NCBI GenBank assembly: GCA_947627355.1
Contig: CANQVX010000002.1
Coordinates: forward strand, 1-64,000
DNA length: 64,000 nucleotides
Source: an uncultured Bacilli bacterium
Lineage (GTDB): Bacteria > Bacillota_I > Bacilli_A > RFN20 > CAG-631
Reading direction: 5' to 3'
Both the position numbers and the translations under genes were made by a program. Below, one piece after another: positions 1 through 7,563 of this stretch (positions are counted from its first letter, which is position 1; the number at the start of each line of letters is the position of its first letter). The notes below the pieces were generated by a model, which saw only the letters and a program-made list of their open reading frames with translations, searched no databases and had not been told where the DNA came from.

Positions 1-20
1 ACTTTATGCCGTGAAAGGTG

Positions 21-136
21 CTTGACAAGAGGTGGAATGGTAACATAATCTCAAAAAGGCAAAGAAACAAAAGCATAGTGCTTGTTTCTTTGTCTTAATT
101 GCAGAGAGAACTCCATTCCGGAGTACTCTTGTCAAG
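21..136. repeat. nested inverted repeat downstream of the recombinase gene
   Basis: Three nested inverted repeats share one centre: an outer 11-bp pair (21-31 with 126-136, CTTGACAAGAG/CTCTTGTCAAG), a middle 7-bp pair (34-40 with 113-119) and an inner 11-bp pair (60-70 with 82-92). All three are perfect as read. The inner hairpin could act as a terminator for the recombinase gene, but the outer arms make a structure of about 116 bp, longer than a terminator needs. Confidence 0.7.
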
Positions 137-161
137 TTCACCATGGAATAAATTAGCCACG

Positions 162-1655
162 TTAGACAAGATAGTCAATTTGTATATCAACCATTCTTGG
201 AGTGTTTACATTTTGGATTATCCTTGGCATTTGTTTTAGTCTTGTAAACAAAAATAAGCCCTGATTATCGTCAGGACTTGTTTTTATTGGGTTATTGAAT
301 GTGATTTCGACCTTATCATCAAAAACTTTAATATTTTTAATTACATAGTCAATCAAAAGCTTAGGTTCAAGTTTTAGTGCTTCGATGTAATATTGTTGAA
401 TCTCTTCTTTTGTAAGTTTTACTGAGTTTTTACTTTTTTCAATTAGGATTTGTTTCTCTAACTCTTCTAGTTTACTTTCCAATTCTTTCATTCGTTTGTT
501 TGTTGTGTTATTAACCACTCCCTGTTCGACTGCATTCATAATATTGTTAAGTGTAATTTCAGTTCGTTTTTGCTCCTTTATTAAGTTTGTTAAAATCGAG
601 TTGTTGTTATCTTGTTGCAATCCATATAGTGAGTTTACAATCTCATTGACATATTTTGGACTTTTTAAGATTTCTAAAATTGAATCAAGTATAAAATTCT
701 CAAATAATTCTTTTCTAACCATTGATTTTTGGCAACCATTGTTTCTTTTTCTTCCTAAGCACTTGTAATAATGTTTCTTTGTTCCGTTTTTGGCAGTTCC
801 ACATTCGGCACTAATTGGCATTCCGCAATAGCCACAAGTGAGTTTGTGCCTAAGTAAATATACAAGTTCAGTGCTGCGTTTTCCATATTTATTTAGTTTA
901 ATTTTCTCTCTAACTTTGTTGTAAATATCGCTATTGACAATTTGAGGATAGATGTTATTAAATACTTCATTGTGATACCTGTATATTCCAAAATATTTTT
1001 CGTTTTTGAGTATGTTGTAAATTGTGTTTCTTGCAAACGGTTTGCCATGATTAAAAATTTGATGTGATGTAAGATAGTCGATAATGTCTTTAACATAAGT
1101 TCCAAGAGCATATTGTTTGTAAATGTATCTCACAACCTCTGCTTGTTCTTCATTAATTAACACTTTGTGATTTTCCACTTTGTAGCCATAGATGATTGTT
1201 CCACCTGTAAAGTTGCCTTTCAGTCGTGTTTCGTTCATTCCACGCTTTACTTTTTGACTTAATTCGGCTGAATAATATTCTGCCATGCCTTCAAGCAAAC
1301 TTTCAAGTATAATGCCTTCCGGCGTGTCTGGAATATTCTCCATGGCGGACAAAAGTTTTACACCATTGTCTTTTAGAATTTTCTTGTATTTTGCAGTTTC
1401 ATACTTGTTCCTTGAAAATCTGTCAATTTTGTAAACAAGCACAAATTCAAACTCCTTTTTACTGCTATCTTTAATCATTTGTTGAAAATCTGGTCGATTG
1501 TCATTTGTTCCTGTCATGGCACGATCAATGTAGGTGTTCAAAATGAGTATGTCATTATTTTGGGCATACTGCTCACATACTCTAAGTTGTCCTTCGATAG
1601 ACTGTTCTGTTTGGTTGTCGCTGCTGTATCTCGCATAGATTACTGCTGTTTTCAT
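162..1655 (-). CDS. large serine recombinase (site-specific integrase/resolvase family)
   Basis: This 497-residue protein has the catalytic resolvase domain first (residues 1-150), with the Y-x-R-x-S active-site signature at Y7/R9/S11 and the conserved DRFSR stretch near residues 78-82. A recombinase domain follows (about 160-260). Next comes a zinc ribbon (CGYC ... C ... C, about 273-315) and a C-terminal coiled coil (about 350-430). This order is that of large serine integrases and transposases of integrative elements. It would cut and rejoin DNA at short attachment sites through a phosphoserine intermediate. It sits among unusual inverted repeats and close to an R-M locus, so it probably moves, or once moved, this block. 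Its att sites are not identified. Confidence 0.93.
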   Translation of the reverse strand: MKTAVIYARYSSDNQTEQSIEGQLRVCEQYAQNNDILILNTYIDRAMTGTNDNRPDFQQMIKDSSKKEFEFVLVYKIDRFSRNKYETAKYKKILKDNGVKLLSAMENIPDTPEGIILESLLEGMAEYYSAELSQKVKRGMNETRLKGNFTGGTIIYGYKVENHKVLINEEQAEVVRYIYKQYALGTYVKDIIDYLTSHQIFNHGKPFARNTIYNILKNEKYFGIYRYHNEVFNNIYPQIVNSDIYNKVREKIKLNKYGKRSTELVYLLRHKLTCGYCGMPISAECGTAKNGTKKHYYKCLGRKRNNGCQKSMVRKELFENFILDSILEILKSPKYVNEIVNSLYGLQQDNNNSILTNLIKEQKRTEITLNNIMNAVEQGVVNNTTNKRMKELESKLEELEKQILIEKSKNSVKLTKEEIQQYYIEALKLEPKLLIDYVIKNIKVFDDKVEITFNNPIKTSPDDNQGLFLFTRLKQMPRIIQNVNTPRMVDIQIDYLV

Positions 1656-1680
1656 AGTTTTTAACTCCTTTTATTTTTAT

Positions 1681-1830
1681 TTGTCTTTCGACACAAGCGA
1701 AAGAAACAAAAGCGGTTAAATGATTTATACTTTTTTCTTTGCTTTATTTTTCAGTCAAGGTTTGTGAAACAATGCACTTTAACCTTGACTGAAAAGAGAT
1801 TTTGTTTACACTTTCGCTGACGAAAGACAA
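1681..1830. repeat. 150-bp nested inverted repeat upstream of the recombinase gene
   Basis: Four nested arms share one centre: 1681-1690 with 1821-1830 (10 bp), 1696-1703 with 1811-1818 (8 bp), 1704-1710 with 1801-1807 (7 bp) and 1748-1762 with 1781-1795 (15 bp, TTTTCAGTCAAGGTT). The left arm shares the string AAAGAAACAAAAGC with the nested repeat at 60-73. The element lies between the recombinase start and a small upstream ORF. It may be a leader structure or a folded recombination site. Confidence 0.7.
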
Positions 1831-1925
1831 GTATCTTTTAATTCCAAAATTCTAGACAAAAGGATTTGATAAAAAGAATTATCAAAAACATCTGTATTAA
1901 GTTCATTGTTAAAAACAACTTTCAT
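1806..1925 (-). CDS. small protein of 39 residues upstream of the recombinase
   Basis: An ATG at 1925 follows a good ribosome binding site (AAGGAG, about 6 bases before it) and opens a 39-codon frame ending in TAA at 1806. The product begins MKVVFNNELNTDVFDNSFYQ and has no recognised domain. It reads toward the recombinase gene on the same strand, and its end lies inside the right arms of the nested inverted repeat. It may be a real small protein of the element or a leader peptide. The only support is the start signal and the context. Confidence 0.4.
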   Translation of the reverse strand: MKVVFNNELNTDVFDNSFYQILLSRILELKDTCLSSAKV

Positions 1926-1980
1926 GCTATCTCCTTGAAACACAAAAAGGATAGCACGCTTAAATTTAGAAGTTAATAAA

Positions 1981-2058
1981 CTGACCCAAACAAAACCCCA
2001 AAAAAACTTAAATTTTCCTAAACTTTACCCAAACTTTTCCTAAACTCACTTAAACTGC
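1981..2058. repeat. short phased direct repeats (iteron-like)
   Basis: On the minus strand the units GTTTAGGAAAA, GTTTGGGTAAA and GTTTAGGAAAA follow one another at an 11-base period, flanked by more degenerate GTTTAAG/GTTTTGTTTGGG units. The spacing of about one helical turn is typical of protein-binding arrays such as operators, iterons or recombinase accessory sites. No gene covers this stretch. Confidence 0.5.
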
Positions 2059-2067
2059 AAATAAAAA

Positions 2068-2123
2068 ATGGGCGTTAAAAAGTGGGACAACGGGGTTTAC
2101 CCAAGTCCCACTTTTTAGCCCAT
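2068..2123. repeat. strong stem-loop
   Basis: ATGGGC (2068-2073) pairs with GCCCAT (2118-2123) and TAAAAAGTGGGAC (2076-2088) pairs with GTCCCACTTTTTA (2105-2117), leaving a 2-base bulge. No long T run follows on either strand, so it is a poor terminator. Confidence 0.65.
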
Positions 2124-2160
2124 TCTTTTGTACTGAACAAGCCGTTTGGTTGTTTGTAAA

Positions 2161-2215
2161 ACGACACCTTGTCAGCGTGCGTCAGCACGCTCTCGTTAAT
2201 AAGACAAGGTGTCGT
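2161..2215. repeat. nested hairpin pair
   Basis: The outer arms ACGACACCTTGTC (2161-2173) and GACAAGGTGTCGT (2203-2215) are a perfect 13-bp inverted repeat. Inside is a second perfect hairpin, AGCGTGC (2174-2180) with GCACGCT (2185-2191) around a GTCA loop. It is GC-richer than its surroundings. The next 260 bases (2216-2474) are AT-rich with nothing else recognisable. Confidence 0.7.
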
Positions 2216-2474
2216 CTAATGCTCCCGAGTAAAATTTTTTCATAGGCAATTTTATTTAAAATGGTTTGATGATTTTGCTGTTGTTTGCTTTATGTAATAA
2301 ATATTTTAAGGATCTAATTGTTTTTTTGTTTATCAAAAGTTGCAAAGAAGAAGTTCGAGTGAGAAATATTAATAAAAACAAACTCAATATTTTAATTGTT
2401 TGTGATTAAGTTTATAATTTTGTAATTTTTATAAATTTAATTAAAATAAAATGTTTTAATATAAGAATATTTTG

Positions 2475-2503
2475 TTGCGAAATAAAAACAAAAGTGATAT
2501 AAT
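2475..2503 (+). promoter_or_regulatory. sigma-A-type promoter of the R-M operon
   Basis: TTGCGA (2475-2480) and a perfect TATAAT (2498-2503) are separated by 17 bases. The predicted transcript starts about 20 bases before the GTG of the small HTH regulator. Confidence 0.6.
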
Positions 2504-2530
2504 AATTAAAAACAAGCGGGGTAATAAATA

Positions 2531-2737
2531 GTGTGTGTATCGTATAATAAGCTTTGGAAATTGTTGATAGATAAAAATCTTACCAAAACGCAATTTAGAT
2601 TAAAGGCAGAGATTGGAACTTCAACACTTGCCAAACTTAGCAAAAATGAACAAGTAAGCATGGATGTATTATTAAAGATTTGTAAGACTTTACACTGTGA
2701 CATCTCAGATATTATGGAAGTAAAGGATGAAGGATGA
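2531..2737 (+). CDS. small XRE/Cro-type HTH regulator (possible R-M controller)
   Basis: This 68-residue protein is essentially one Cro/CI-type helix-turn-helix (LTKTQFRLKAEIGTSTLAKL with a following recognition-helix region, then the typical tail LLKICKTLHCDISDIMEV). The start is a GTG. Its TGA stop overlaps the ATG of the first methyltransferase (ATGATGG), so the two are probably translationally coupled. Small HTH proteins at the head of restriction-modification operons often time expression of the nuclease (C proteins). I infer that role from position only. Confidence 0.8.
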   Translation: MCVSYNKLWKLLIDKNLTKTQFRLKAEIGTSTLAKLSKNEQVSMDVLLKICKTLHCDISDIMEVKDEG

Positions 2738-4125
2738 TGGAAAATTTTGATAAATTTTCAAAAGAGTATGAAGAATCGTTAGAAGTAAAATTCAAAAAGG
2801 CTAACGGAATTTTTTATACAGATTTGAGACTTGCCACTTTGCTTCTTAATGAATTGACTTTTGATCATGAAAATATGAAGATAATTGACCCTTATTGTGG
2901 AACGGGTGTGTTTTTGGCGGCAGCTGCGGAAAAGGGTATGAAAAACCTTTTTGGCATAGATTTAGATAAGAAGGCAATTAACTTGGCTAAGAAATATACT
3001 CCGACTGCAAAATTTACTTGTATGGATAGTATAGCGTGTGAATTTAAAGACATCATGAAAAGATTTAAACTAAAAGAGAAATTTGACTTTGTAATCAGCA
3101 ATCCGCCATACGTTCCATTAAAATCAACAAGTTTAAATACAAAGGAATATCTTTTCTTGCGGCAAGTAAAAAATTATGGTGATAATTTGTATATTGCAGC
3201 TTTATTACGTGCAAAAGAAATGGTTAATGACAATGGATTTATAGCGTTTATTATTCCTAAAAACTTTTTACATGTAAACGCGTATAGTTTTTTTAGAAGA
3301 GAGATATTGAGAGATTTCTCTATCATTTCAATAATTGACTTAGGAATGTATTTTAAAAATGTTCGTGGGGAACAAATTGTTTTAATCTTAAAAAAACAAA
3401 AGAACGATAATAATAAAATTAAAATAAAAAAATTGATAGATAATGAATTTAAATTGCTGACTGAAATAAAACAAGACTTCTATAATGATAAAATCATTTT
3501 ATTTGAAAATGATGAAGATGTTAATATTTATAAAAAATTTAATAAGGCATATACAACATTGAATGATTATGTAAAAGGATATGTTGGTAGAGGCCACAGT
3601 AAAGATAAGAACTCGATTGGTGGAAAGGATATCAGAAAATTTGGATTTAAAACACCAACGGCTGTTACAAGTGGCAATCAGATTTTTATTCAAAACATAT
3701 ATAGTGCAGAGGCTGGGATTATCGCTTGTTTTGGTGGTGAGTTAAAAGCAAATGATACTATTACAATATTCACCGATGGTGATCCCACAATGTGTAGATA
3801 TGTTTTAGGGCTAATACATTCTCGCTTAATAAACTTTTACTTGTTAAAATACTGCTTTAATATATCAACTGTAACAATGCATATAGATGCACGATATTTA
3901 AAAAGTATTCCTTTTATAGTTGACAATGAAAATTTTAATGTAGTGTTAGAATATGTTAATAAACTTGAAAATCTTACTTATATGTCAGATGAATGGTTTA
4001 AGTATTATGACTTATTAAATAGAATGGTCTATAGAATATACAATTTAAGTCAAAAAGAAATTAATTTTATAGATTTGACAATAAAAAAACTTCAATCAAA
4101 AAAGTGGGACAAAAATGGCAAATAG
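2734..4125 (+). CDS. N6-adenine DNA methyltransferase (type II, Eco57I/TaqI-like)
   Basis: This 463-residue protein would methylate adenine in a specific DNA sequence using S-adenosylmethionine. Near the N-terminus it has GIFYTD (about 25-30), then motif I D52-P-Y-C-G-T-G58 that binds SAM, then the catalytic NPPY at 123-126. The order motif I then NPPY fits gamma-class adenine methylases. The second half (about 220-463) lacks methylase motifs and is likely the target recognition domain. It overlaps the regulator upstream by 4 bases and the second methyltransferase downstream by 11 bases. Two methylases in one locus suggest an asymmetric target with each strand modified separately. Confidence 0.88.
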   Translation: MMENFDKFSKEYEESLEVKFKKANGIFYTDLRLATLLLNELTFDHENMKIIDPYCGTGVFLAAAAEKGMKNLFGIDLDKKAINLAKKYTPTAKFTCMDSIACEFKDIMKRFKLKEKFDFVISNPPYVPLKSTSLNTKEYLFLRQVKNYGDNLYIAALLRAKEMVNDNGFIAFIIPKNFLHVNAYSFFRREILRDFSIISIIDLGMYFKNVRGEQIVLILKKQKNDNNKIKIKKLIDNEFKLLTEIKQDFYNDKIILFENDEDVNIYKKFNKAYTTLNDYVKGYVGRGHSKDKNSIGGKDIRKFGFKTPTAVTSGNQIFIQNIYSAEAGIIACFGGELKANDTITIFTDGDPTMCRYVLGLIHSRLINFYLLKYCFNISTVTMHIDARYLKSIPFIVDNENFNVVLEYVNKLENLTYMSDEWFKYYDLLNRMVYRIYNLSQKEINFIDLTIKKLQSKKWDKNGK

Positions 4126-4879
4126 AGCAAATGATTTAACAGGGAAAGAATGGTTGCAAAATTCTTTCAGTATTTGGAGAGACTTAAAAAAAACGCAGGA
4201 AGAAAAAGTATTGGGGCATCCTGCATCTTTTCCAATTTCTTTATGTGAAAAGTTAATCAAAACCTTTTCTAGAAGTAATGCAAATATTTTGGATCCCTTT
4301 AATGGGATTGGCACTACCATGGTAGCCGCAGAAAATCTAAATTGTTTGGGGACCGGAATTGATTTGTCTACAGAATATTGTGAAATTGCAAAAAAGCGAA
4401 TTAAAACAAACAAAATAAAAATAATACAAGGCGACAGTATTGAGGAGTTGGACAAATTACATAAAGAAAGTTTTGATTTAGTAATAACATCCCCGCCTTA
4501 TTGGGACATTTTAAATCAAAAAAGAAGCGTTGATCAAAAAGAAAAAGCTTCATATTCAAACAAGGTGAATGATCTTGGAAATATAAGCGATTATCGTTTA
4601 TTTATAAATGCTTTAAAACAAATATTTGAAAAGGTTTATCCTTTGATGAAGCACAATTCTTATTGTTTGATTAACGTTATGGATTTGCGTAAAAAAGACA
4701 AGTTTTATCCACTACATAGTGACTTGGCTTATGCTTTAAGAGAAATTGGTTTTATTTACGACGATTTAATTATATGGGACAGACAATCTGATTACAATAA
4801 CATGAAAACATTAGGATATCCATATAAATTCAGGATAAATAAAGTGCACGAGTATATTTTAATAATGTATAAGGAGTAA
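4115..4879 (+). CDS. second DNA methyltransferase (SPPYW type, N4-cytosine or N6-adenine)
   Basis: This 254-residue protein has a motif-X-like stretch GHPASFPISLCEKLI (about 34-48), motif I DPFNGIGTT (60-68) and the catalytic TSPPYW (125-130). The final motif is HEYILIMYK at the C-terminus. SPPYW is typical of N4-cytosine methylases, though some adenine enzymes share it. In the usual beta-class layout TSPPY comes before DPFxGxGTT; here the order is reversed, and there is little room for a separate target recognition domain. The ATG at 4115 lies inside the end of the preceding gene. It is co-transcribed with the adenine methylase and the two putative nuclease genes. Confidence 0.85.
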   Translation: MANRANDLTGKEWLQNSFSIWRDLKKTQEEKVLGHPASFPISLCEKLIKTFSRSNANILDPFNGIGTTMVAAENLNCLGTGIDLSTEYCEIAKKRIKTNKIKIIQGDSIEELDKLHKESFDLVITSPPYWDILNQKRSVDQKEKASYSNKVNDLGNISDYRLFINALKQIFEKVYPLMKHNSYCLINVMDLRKKDKFYPLHSDLAYALREIGFIYDDLIIWDRQSDYNNMKTLGYPYKFRINKVHEYILIMYKE

Positions 4880-4883
4880 TTCG

Positions 4884-5771
4884 ATGAATATTCAAATGGC
4901 ATATTTGTTGGGAATGATTATTGGTAATGGAGAAATACAAAGAAGTAATTCTACAACTAAAATACTTATAAATATTCCGCATAAAAATGAACGAACAGAC
5001 GATGGTAATGATGTTAAAGTGTATGTAAAAGCGAGTATAGCAGACATTAAAAGCGCTTTGGAACAAACGATAGGAGCAACAGTAAACCATACCCAAAACG
5101 ATAGAGTTTCTACAATTTATTTTGAAAAACCAAATTCTGATTATCTTATAAGCGAGATAATGAGAATGTGTGATAATGAAAGGACTTTCGAAACGATGAG
5201 GGTTCCTAAATATTTCTTCTCTGCGCCAAGAGATGAGATACTATATTTCTTGCGAGGATTTTGTGATGTTACCGCTTACATAAGGAGAAGTAATTATTTC
5301 TTTGATAAGTCATTTCACAGAGTATATATTGAAATAATGCATAATTGGTATGTAGTCATTGATATATGTAATTTATTAAAGCAGTTAGATATTCCCGTTC
5401 ATAATATAGACTGGGCTCATCCTAATATGAGAGATGGCAATTTAAAAAAGTATAATGATAATCAACCGAATTTTTGGAAAAAAGAACATCAAATTAAGAT
5501 TGCGGCTAATGAATTCATACCAATTGGATTTACAGTTATCCATAAAAATCAAGCATTGATAAAATTTGTAAAAGAGATGGAACAATTCTTTTCTTCGCAG
5601 GGTAAAGATATAAAAGAAACGACCCACAAGTTTTATTGGGAACGCAGAACACCTAAAAAACACAGACAAACACATCCTTGTGAAAATGACATGAGTATCC
5701 CAAAAGAAATACGGGGAAAGCATTATGATAGTTGGCAGGAAATAGCAAAAGATTTGGGGTATAGAAAATGA
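4884..5771 (+). CDS. LAGLIDADG-like endonuclease in the restriction slot of an R-M operon
   Basis: This 295-residue protein has two stretches resembling LAGLIDADG helices: YLLGMIIGNGEI (7-18) and YFLRGFCDVTAYI (121-133). Two such helices would form the dimer-like core of a single-chain homing-type nuclease. The first lacks the usual aspartate (N15 in GNG), while the second keeps D128. The gene starts 4 bases after the methylase stop and overlaps the following PD-(D/E)XK gene by 4 bases (ATGA). No host intron or intein is seen, so homing is unlikely; a restriction or specificity role is inferred. Similarity at such short motifs is suggestive, not proof. Confidence 0.6.
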   Translation: MNIQMAYLLGMIIGNGEIQRSNSTTKILINIPHKNERTDDGNDVKVYVKASIADIKSALEQTIGATVNHTQNDRVSTIYFEKPNSDYLISEIMRMCDNERTFETMRVPKYFFSAPRDEILYFLRGFCDVTAYIRRSNYFFDKSFHRVYIEIMHNWYVVIDICNLLKQLDIPVHNIDWAHPNMRDGNLKKYNDNQPNFWKKEHQIKIAANEFIPIGFTVIHKNQALIKFVKEMEQFFSSQGKDIKETTHKFYWERRTPKKHRQTHPCENDMSIPKEIRGKHYDSWQEIAKDLGYRK

Positions 5772-6241
5772 AAGAGTTTGAGTTATATGCCCCAATGGCG
5801 AACTGGCTAAAAAACTATTTGTCAGGAAAATATAAAAATAGCGAAATTATTGTCGAAGATTCACATGCACAAAGGTTAGACAGAGTTTTAAAAAAATATG
5901 GCATAACAAATGATCTTGCAACCGGAGTTGATATTCAAATAGATGTTTTAGGTATAGTAAAAAAGGACGATCAATACAAATTGTTTTTTATAGAAGCTAA
6001 AATTACTCCGCTTACTTTACGCGATTTGGGACAACTGTGGGCATATTGCAAACTTATAGATCCCGAAGAAGCATTCTTATTTACTTCTAACAATTTAGGA
6101 TCTCTTAACAAATTATTGAAAGGATTTGGCAGAGAAGATTTATTGGATTTTGGAAATGGGAAAAGAATAAAGAAAATGAAGGTTGCGGTTTGGGATGTAT
6201 TGAGAAACAATATAAATTATCTTACAGAAATTCCAAATTAG
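5768..6241 (+). CDS. small PD-(D/E)XK-type nuclease, putative restriction subunit
   Basis: This 157-residue protein carries the pattern of a PD-(D/E)XK active site: D55-x3-D59 in GVDIQIDVLG on one strand and E76-A-K78 in FFIEAK on the next. The EAK hairpin is followed by a helix with LGQLWAYCKL, as in restriction-like folds. It overlaps the LAGLIDADG-like gene by 4 bases and ends the five-gene operon. It is the most likely cleavage subunit. Whether it works alone or with the preceding protein cannot be read from the sequence. Confidence 0.7.
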   Translation: MKEFELYAPMANWLKNYLSGKYKNSEIIVEDSHAQRLDRVLKKYGITNDLATGVDIQIDVLGIVKKDDQYKLFFIEAKITPLTLRDLGQLWAYCKLIDPEEAFLFTSNNLGSLNKLLKGFGREDLLDFGNGKRIKKMKVAVWDVLRNNINYLTEIPN

Positions 6242-6261
6242 AAACTAGATTCGTTTTACAT

Positions 6262-6337
6262 TACAGCCGCTCCGCCATCGACAAATAAAGTCCGATTTTT
6301 AGGGCTTTTTTATTTTGCATTATAGTCAAATTATAGT
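6262..6337 (+). other. tRNA-Ser-like 3' end with terminator: candidate attachment site
   Basis: CCGCTCCGCCA (6267-6277) looks like an acceptor-stem 3' strand, a discriminator G and CCA, as in tRNA-Ser; no tRNA body precedes it. A hairpin AAGTCC/GGGCTT (6288-6293 with 6302-6307) plus T run follows, like a tRNA terminator. From 6303 to 6337 the sequence nearly matches 22284-22319 downstream of the tRNA-Gly gene. This fits the far end of an element integrated in a tRNA gene whose intact copy would lie left of the window. Confidence 0.4.
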
Positions 6338-6418
6338 TAAGCGTCATATTTTAAACACATGATTTTTATCAAATTTATTTTTTATTAAAACACATTTTAT
6401 GCCAACACGCCACATTTT

Positions 6419-6501
6419 CGCTTATTTTCAATATGTTTTTAAGGGAAATATTCTCACAGCAAATGTGTTTACGCTTATTTTTTGATATATTTTAAGGGAA
6501 A
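6419..6501. repeat. 30-bp imperfect direct repeats, likely operators of the fic gene
   Basis: CGCTTATTTTCAATATG (start 6419) and CGCTTATTTTTTGATAT (start 6472) each continue into a TTTTAAGGGAAA-type end, with GCAAATGTGTTTA at 6459-6471 between them. The second copy ends about 15 bases before the fic start codon, in a position to control it. Confidence 0.5.
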
Positions 6502-6516
6502 AGTTGAGGTGATTGT

Positions 6517-7563
6517 ATGAGAACTTTTAATTATTCTAAAATTAAAGATTTAAAATGGGATAGCGATATCCTTGGCTTAGTTGCAGCTATATATAAGGAA
6601 GCAGGAAAGCAAGAAATGTATTTAAAACAAAGACCAGTAGAATTAGAAAAGTTGGTCGAAATCGCAAAAATACAAAGCACAAAAGCATCAAATGAAATTG
6701 AAGGCATTGTCGCATCAAACACAAGAATCAAACAATTAGTTGAAAATAAAACCACGCCAAGAAACAGAGATGAACAAGAAATTGCTGGATATTGTGATGC
6801 CATTTCAATTATAAATGAAAGTTTTGATACTATTCAAATTACACCAAATTATATACTTCAACTCCATAAAATTTTATATAACCATCTAAATAACCCGATG
6901 GCTGGAAAAACAAAAAATGTTCAAAATTATATTAGTGCAACTTACACTGATGGTAGTATAGAAATATTATTCAGACCTTTAGATCCCTTTGAAACACCAA
7001 TAGCATTAGAAAACATTTGTAGTGAATACAATAGAGTTATAGGAAAGATGGAAGTTAACCCATTAATAGCAATACCTATTTTTATTCATGATTTCTTATG
7101 TATTCATCCATTTAGCGATGGAAACGGAAGAATATCTAGATTGTTAACAACACTACTTTTATATCATAGTGGTTTTTATGTTGGAAAGTATATATCGCTA
7201 GAAACAAAAATATCTATTACCAAGGAATTTTATTATTATGCTTTGAATGACTCACAAAACGGTTGGCATGAAGGAAAAGAAGATGTGGTTCCATTTATCA
7301 AATATTTACTTAGAACTATTTTGGCGGCATATAGAGATTTTGCCGACAGATTCGCACTTGTTGAAACAAAACTACCAGCAATAGAAATAGTAAGACGGGC
7401 CGCAACAAATAAACTTGGCAAATTCAAAAAGCAAGATATTAGAGAACAATGTCCGTCTCTTAGTATAAGTAGTATCGAAGGTTCTTTAAAGAAACTTACA
7501 GAGTTAGGAGAACTGAAAAAAGAGGGAATAGGCAAAGCTACTTTTTATTATAGAACAAAATAA
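6517..7563 (+). CDS. Fic-domain protein (putative AMP transferase) with inhibitory helix and winged helix
   Basis: This 348-residue protein has an N-terminal Fic_N region, then the inhibitory motif S58-N-E-I-E62-G, which blocks the active site in class II Fic enzymes. The complete catalytic motif H197-P-F-S-D-G-N-G-R follows, and the C-terminal ~80 residues look like a winged helix (IRRAATNKLG ... SISSIEGSLKKLTELGEL). Fic enzymes transfer AMP or other nucleotide parts onto protein hydroxyl groups. All key residues are present, so it should be active but self-inhibited. It stands alone behind a repeat-rich promoter region. The ATG at 6517 follows AAGTTGAGGTG. Confidence 0.92.
   Translation: MRTFNYSKIKDLKWDSDILGLVAAIYKEAGKQEMYLKQRPVELEKLVEIAKIQSTKASNEIEGIVASNTRIKQLVENKTTPRNRDEQEIAGYCDAISIINESFDTIQITPNYILQLHKILYNHLNNPMAGKTKNVQNYISATYTDGSIEILFRPLDPFETPIALENICSEYNRVIGKMEVNPLIAIPIFIHDFLCIHPFSDGNGRISRLLTTLLLYHSGFYVGKYISLETKISITKEFYYYALNDSQNGWHEGKEDVVPFIKYLLRTILAAYRDFADRFALVETKLPAIEIVRRAATNKLGKFKKQDIREQCPSLSISSIEGSLKKLTELGELKKEGIGKATFYYRTK

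Noticed and set aside
4884-5771. homing endonuclease of an intron or intein
   Set aside because: The gene lies between intact genes with overlapping starts and stops and interrupts nothing, so homing is not supported.
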